From CAMUQR01 sp963539845 (GTDB taxonomy: Bacteria; Patescibacteriota; Saccharimonadia; Saccharimonadales; Saccharimonadaceae): DNA of 64,000 nucleotides. The stretch covers positions 1-64,000 of the forward strand of contig CAUTML010000001.1 in assembly GCA_963539845.1 (NCBI GenBank), read 5' to 3'. This document shows positions 61,314 through 64,000 of the stretch, in pieces. Numbering within the stretch: the first letter of the stretch is position 1; the number at the start of each line of letters is the position of its first letter. Made by a program: the position numbers and the translations under genes. The notes under the pieces were generated by a model. It made no database searches. It saw only the letters and a program-made list of their open reading frames with translations, and was not told the DNA's origin.

Positions 61314-61343
61314 CAGATAATACGCTAAGAAGCGTATTATCTG
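61314..61343. repeat. Perfect 13-bp inverted repeat
   Basis: CAGATAATACGCT/AGCGTATTATCTG with AAGA loop, just after the NUDIX pseudogene stop on the minus strand. No T-run, so not a classical terminator. Confidence 0.7.
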
Positions 61344-61359
61344 AAACAGCACAGAAAGA

Positions 61360-61805
61360 TTATTTTGACTCTTCTGTATATTCTGAATAGTTTATGCCAT
61401 TTTCAATATCTTTAATTACTAACCGTATAAACGGCAACATTTGGCGAAGTAAGTTGCTAGCATCAAACCATGATAAGTCGTCGCACTTTTCAGGCTCGTT
61501 GTTTATGATTTCGTCTTCCCACTTTGTCGCCTCAAAAGGCAAATTAATTCTCTCTTACTCTGCTTGATTTCTGTCAAGACGGCGAGTAGTATGGACAAAT
61601 TTTAAATTTTTTGCGAGAACTGTAATATCAGTCTTTTCTTTGGTTTTTTTTATTTCCAAGTTTATTATCGTCTAAGTGTTTTGTGATAAGGTTATAAGTC
61701 ATGTTTTGATCCAGTATGAGCTCTGCGCAACAGCAAGGCTCTATCTTTATCACGAAGCAAAAGGTATACGGCAGGCATAAGTTTGAATCTGTCTTTGCGA
61801 CTCAT
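61360..61805 (-). pseudogene. NUDIX hydrolase, decayed
   Basis: ATG 61805 overlaps the methyltransferase stop (ATGA), so it was once the second gene of that operon. The pieces read, in three frames, MPAVYLLLRDKDRALLLRR, then YNLITKHLDDN, then LKFVHTTRRLDRNQAE (TAA) and FEATKWEDEIINNEPEKCDD to the stop at 61360. Together they cover a full NUDIX protein of about 150 residues, but with at least two frameshifts and a stop. The NUDIX box helix reads KKTKEKTDI, so the catalytic REVxEExG residues are gone. This is true decay rather than a single sequencing error. Confidence 0.8.
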
Positions 61806-62416
61806 AGGCTTGCGTTTTTCCTTGCAACTATCTGTAACCAAGTTGCGTTTGCAGCCACTCTGTCGTAACTGATCTCAATATCGCCAAAACCTATGCTTTC
61901 CAATACCTCACGAATTTGCGACTCTGTCCAATAGCAGAAAAAACGTGGTGCTCCCAGTTTTTCCTCTGACCAACCCTCGCCCTCGCCTTGTTTTAGAGTA
62001 AACGCAAATTTACCGTTTGTATTTAGTGAGTCAAAAACTTTTTTGATTACTAGCACGGCTTCATTACGATTAAAGTGCGGCAAAACGGCATTTGCCAATA
62101 CAAAATCAAGCCCTTGTGGTAATTCGTCAGTGATAGCGTTGAGCACTTTTGTGTCAAAGCCCTTTTGTTGCAACAAATCAACAAATGCTGGTGTTGCGTC
62201 CGTACATTCAACTGTGTAGCCGAGTTCTGCAAGATATTCGGCATCACGACCAAAAGCACTTCCAAATTCTAAAATTCGTGCGTCTTTTGGCACATCAGCG
62301 AGTGAGCCGTCTAGCCAGTCTTTGTCAACTCCCAAAACCTCGTGAGGCGTACCGTCAATATATTCCTGAATATGTGCGTTGTAACTCTCAACTGTCCTAT
62401 TATTCGTTTTACTCAT
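61802..62416 (-). CDS. Class I SAM-dependent methyltransferase
   Basis: A 204-residue Rossmann methyltransferase: motif I ILEFGSAFGRDAEYLAELG near 48, acidic VECTDAT at strand 2, DFVLANAVLPHF (motif IV region) and a C-terminal GAPRFFCYWTESQIREVLESIGF. These features match small-molecule methyltransferases of the UbiE/Tam outline; the substrate is unknown. On the minus strand TGA-TATAAT (62424-62429) ends seven bases before the ATG, so it is predicted leaderless. It was coupled to a NUDIX gene now decayed. The pair lies between two recombinase-remnant repeats and looks like a cargo cassette of a mobile element. Confidence 0.88.
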   Translation of the reverse strand: MSKTNNRTVESYNAHIQEYIDGTPHEVLGVDKDWLDGSLADVPKDARILEFGSAFGRDAEYLAELGYTVECTDATPAFVDLLQQKGFDTKVLNAITDELPQGLDFVLANAVLPHFNRNEAVLVIKKVFDSLNTNGKFAFTLKQGEGEGWSEEKLGAPRFFCYWTESQIREVLESIGFGDIEISYDRVAANATWLQIVARKNASL

Positions 62417-62453
62417 AAGTGCAATTATATCATGCTAACAGCGCGAGCGAACT

Positions 62454-62530
62454 GCCCGACCAGACTTTTTCCAAATTCAAAAAGAAATTCGGCGGGGAAA
62501 TCTCAAAAAATGCAAAAAATCTGGTCGGGC
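62454..62530. repeat. Inverted repeat upstream of the methyltransferase
   Basis: GCCCGACCAGA (62454-62464) and TCTGGTCGGGC (62520-62530) are perfect complements, 55 bases apart. Confidence 0.75.
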
Positions 62531-62560
62531 GGGGCGCACTCCGTTTACACATTGTGTTTT

Positions 62561-62950
62561 CTAGCATTTTTTCTCTAAATAGGTTTTAGTGTTGGTGTAA
62601 AATCTCACCATTTCAGAGTAAAAATCCAAATCGTCGCTTGAAAGAGCGACTTTTTCATTTGTATTTCTTAATTCCTGCCACAGGTGAAAATCACTTTCCA
62701 CTCCATTTCGAAAAGTGGTTTTTGAGCTTGCGCTAGTAGAGGTTTGGGTGATGGTTTTGTTATGTAAAAACAGGTTCGAGCCAAAGATTTCTGCAAGCAC
62801 GGCTTTTTGTCCGTCAAAATCATTAGATTTTAACAAATAATAGATAGATTTTGCAGTTGTAACTTGTAGCTATTATGTTCGGATTTTGCGCCTTGATTTA
62901 GTCCGTTCAATAATAAGTTTATATTCCTTGCGGTGGCGTGTCCTAATAAG
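62561..62950 (-). pseudogene. Recombinase C-terminal remnant (with 149-bp repeat copy 2 at 62633-62781)
   Basis: Two adjoining frames on the minus strand. The upstream one (LSDFLLGHATARN to LQNLSIIC) ends at a TAA near 62823. The downstream one, from about 62866 to TAG 62561, reads SIYYLLKSNDFDGQK, AVLAEIFGSNLFLHNK and VESDFHLWQELRN. The FGSNLxLxxK pattern is one I associate with the C-terminal ends of large serine recombinases in CPR genomes; this is memory, not a search result. No catalytic domain remains. The segment 62633-62781 is repeated at 61159-61306, so the region probably saw two rounds of insertion. Confidence 0.6.
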
Positions 62951-63203
62951 AAGTCTGACAGTTTGCGATTCAGTAGATGCTATTGAAGCGTATGCTCTTT
63001 GCGTTTAATTGTTTTGCTTTTTCTCTGAATAATGCCCTCTATTTTCGCATTCTTTACAAAATAATTTTCCTTATATCATATTACGAAGTTTTTATAGCAT
63101 TTATTCTAGTGATAGTTCTATCAAATTTTTCATTTAATTGTTATTACCAACTATTATTTTATAGGATTATTTGTTTGGCTAGCCTAATAGGGGGGGTAAA
63201 ATA
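62951..63203. other. AT-rich stretch without a clear gene
   Basis: Only a hydrophobic low-complexity frame (62977-63207) without ribosome site. A run of seven G at 63190-63196. Confidence 0.5.
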
Positions 63204-63232
63204 TTGACGAAAATTATTAAATAATATATGAT
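63204..63232 (+). promoter_or_regulatory. Promoter of the terminal operon
   Basis: TTGACG (63204-63209), a 17-base spacer and TATGAT (63227-63232), ending eight bases before ATG 63241. Confidence 0.65.
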
Positions 63233-63240
63233 TTATTTCA

Positions 63241-63402
63241 ATGGATAGAAGACCGCAGATAATTAATGTTGGTGGTGTCTTGGTTAAATTTAGAAAATCA
63301 GTCTCTAGTTTACCGTTCCGAAAAATAACTATCAAATATCCTTCTGGTCTAGACGCTACTTGTACAGATGGGCAAACTTTATATCATGAAACCAGAAGAT
63401 AA
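63241..63402 (+). CDS. 53-residue hypothetical protein, first gene of the Ham1 operon
   Basis: ATG 63241 lies eight bases after a consensus promoter, so it is predicted leaderless. The product is basic with two beta-like stretches (PQIINVGGVLVKF and RKITIKYPSG) and ends ETRR. It overlaps the next ORF by 17 bases in another frame. Either two small coupled genes, or one gene of about 100 residues split by a frameshift near 63386. No family recognised. Confidence 0.45.
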   Translation: MDRRPQIINVGGVLVKFRKSVSSLPFRKITIKYPSGLDATCTDGQTLYHETRR

Positions 63403-63547
63403 TATTTACCCTACTGGTCAAATCAATTTTTACACGATCACTAAGCACGCTGAGAAGGCTAAAAGTATACTCGAGAGACTCAATATGAAAACTTTTGTTA
63501 CGGATATTCATAATAATAAACATGAAGTAATTGAAAAAACTAGCTAA
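63386..63547 (+). CDS. 53-residue hypothetical protein, second gene of the Ham1 operon
   Basis: ATG 63386 overlaps the preceding ORF. The product starts MKPEDNIYPTGQINFYTI and then forms a helix HAEKAKSILERL and a strand MKTFVTDI. It ends 14 bases before the pyrophosphatase ATG with GAGGAGAG between. It may be the second half of a frameshifted gene begun at 63241. Function unknown. Confidence 0.45.
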   Translation: MKPEDNIYPTGQINFYTITKHAEKAKSILERLNMKTFVTDIHNNKHEVIEKTS

Positions 63548-63561
63548 AGAGAGGAGAGAAA

Positions 63562-64000
63562 ATGATTTATCTAACATCAAACCCAGATAAGATGCATGAG
63601 GCAAAGGAGTTTTTTGAGAAAAAACATGGTCTTAAAGTCGAAATACTTAACCCAAATTTTGAACCAGTTGAAATACAGGCTAGAACATGTGCCGAAGTGG
63701 TTGCTTACACGGTTAAGGATGCAGCCGAGCGACTAGGCAAAGCAGTGGTAAAATCAGATGCTGGATTCTACGCAGATGCGCTCGGTGGACTGCCTGGTCC
63801 ATATAGTAAATATTTCGACAAGCAAATTGGCATAGAGAAATTTTTAGATATGTTAAAAGATGAAATTAATCGTAAGGCGAGGATTGAACATTGTTGGGCA
63901 TATTGTGAACCTGGACAAGAACCAAAAGTATTCATTGGGGGAAGCGATGGAACGATAGCTATGAAAGAATCTGGCAAAAGCAGCCGTTGGGTTGATAGGT
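63562..64000 (+). CDS. Ham1/RdgB-like non-canonical purine NTP pyrophosphatase (3' end outside window)
   Basis: An open frame of 146 codons running off the right edge. It opens with MIYLTSNPDKMHEAKEFF, the P-loop-like start of the Ham1/ITPase family (TxNxxKxxE), and contains SDAGFYADALGGLPGPYSKYF, the nucleotide-binding loop (normally ADDSGLxVDALxGxPGxxSARY; here Ser-Asp-Ala). These enzymes hydrolyse ITP/XTP/dITP to the monophosphate. GAGGAGAG gives a strong ribosome site. Divergence in the binding loop suggests altered base specificity. It shares a transcript with two small ORFs. Confidence 0.85.
   Translation, partial: MIYLTSNPDKMHEAKEFFEKKHGLKVEILNPNFEPVEIQARTCAEVVAYTVKDAAERLGKAVVKSDAGFYADALGGLPGPYSKYFDKQIGIEKFLDMLKDEINRKARIEHCWAYCEPGQEPKVFIGGSDGTIAMKESGKSSRWVDR

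Noticed and set aside
62454..62530. Insertion-sequence terminal inverted repeats
   Set aside because: The arms enclose only 55 bases with no transposase and no target duplication. A regulatory or termination structure is more likely.
62977..63207. 76-residue hydrophobic ORF
   Set aside because: Low-complexity translation of AT-rich DNA without ribosome site or family features.
1..64000. UGA read as glycine (genetic code 25)
   Set aside because: TGA closes gatB, gap, the rpe-linked PfkB-like gene and the island genes at natural ends, and no conserved glycine falls on TGA.

Overview
The window looks like a chromosome segment of a Candidate Phyla Radiation (Patescibacteria) bacterium, most likely Candidatus Saccharibacteria (TM7). 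The grounds are: compact gene spacing, a gatC-gatA-X-gatB operon with a small membrane protein inserted, short tRNA-separated operons, a cluster of type IV prepilins, a sortase-type surface protein, and almost no biosynthetic genes outside one island. TGA is used as an ordinary stop (for example at the ends of gatB, gap and the Rpe-linked PfkB-like gene), so the UGA-Gly code of Gracilibacteria/Absconditabacteria is excluded. The taxon is inferred from gene content, not from a search.

Layout. 1-9.8 kb: end of a surface-protein gene, uvrA, a cell-wall hydrolase with a membrane partner, a large protein whose C-terminal half resembles class I aldolase, and five prepilin genes. 9.8-10.5 kb: tRNA-His, tRNA-Arg and tRNA-Gly. 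10.5-17.1 kb: a very AT-rich island (AGA and ATA codons, unlike the rest) inserted after tRNA-Gly. It holds one tightly coupled operon: NUDIX (with an internal stop), PfkB sugar/nucleoside kinase, nucleoside 2-deoxyribosyltransferase, ASCH/PUA-like protein, tandem-GNAT protein, CapK/LuxE-type adenylating ligase and a histidine/aromatic ammonia-lyase with a one-base frameshift. 17.1-21.5 kb: response regulator, an LPXTG surface protein and two repeat-rich membrane-anchored proteins. 21.8-29.6 kb: pyruvate kinase, YvlD/holin-like protein, SecG, a peptide-type solute-binding protein, four tRNA-Leu/Val genes, an unknown 667-residue coiled-coil protein and a frameshifted CYTH gene. 29.6-43 kb: Obg, exonuclease I, a candidate small RNA, an MIP channel, pheST, gatCAXB, galU and small envelope proteins. 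43-58 kb: dnaE, a RelA/SpoT enzyme, a gap-rpiB-rpe sugar operon with a degenerate PfkB-like gene, uvrB and an L,D-transpeptidase. 58-61.1 kb: tRNA genes, a dCMP-type deaminase and a membrane protein. 61.1-64 kb: a decayed accessory region with duplicated recombinase remnants, a methyltransferase coupled to a dead NUDIX gene, and the start of an operon ending in a Ham1-type pyrophosphatase cut by the window edge.

Two features run through the window. First, many genes have a TGn-TATAAT-type -10 box that ends 6 to 8 bases before the start codon, which predicts leaderless mRNAs (pyk, obg, gatC, uvrB, exonuclease I and others). Genes with longer leaders usually carry a GGAG-type ribosome binding site. 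Second, several accessory genes are broken by single-base changes (NUDIX, ammonia-lyase, CYTH), two of them in A-runs, so decay and homopolymer assembly error have to be told apart.

The most interesting unit is the ammonia-lyase/adenylate ligase/tandem-GNAT operon linked to nucleoside-handling enzymes. It looks like a small horizontally acquired pathway for making an acyl- or arylacryloyl-modified product, and I know of no described counterpart in this lineage.
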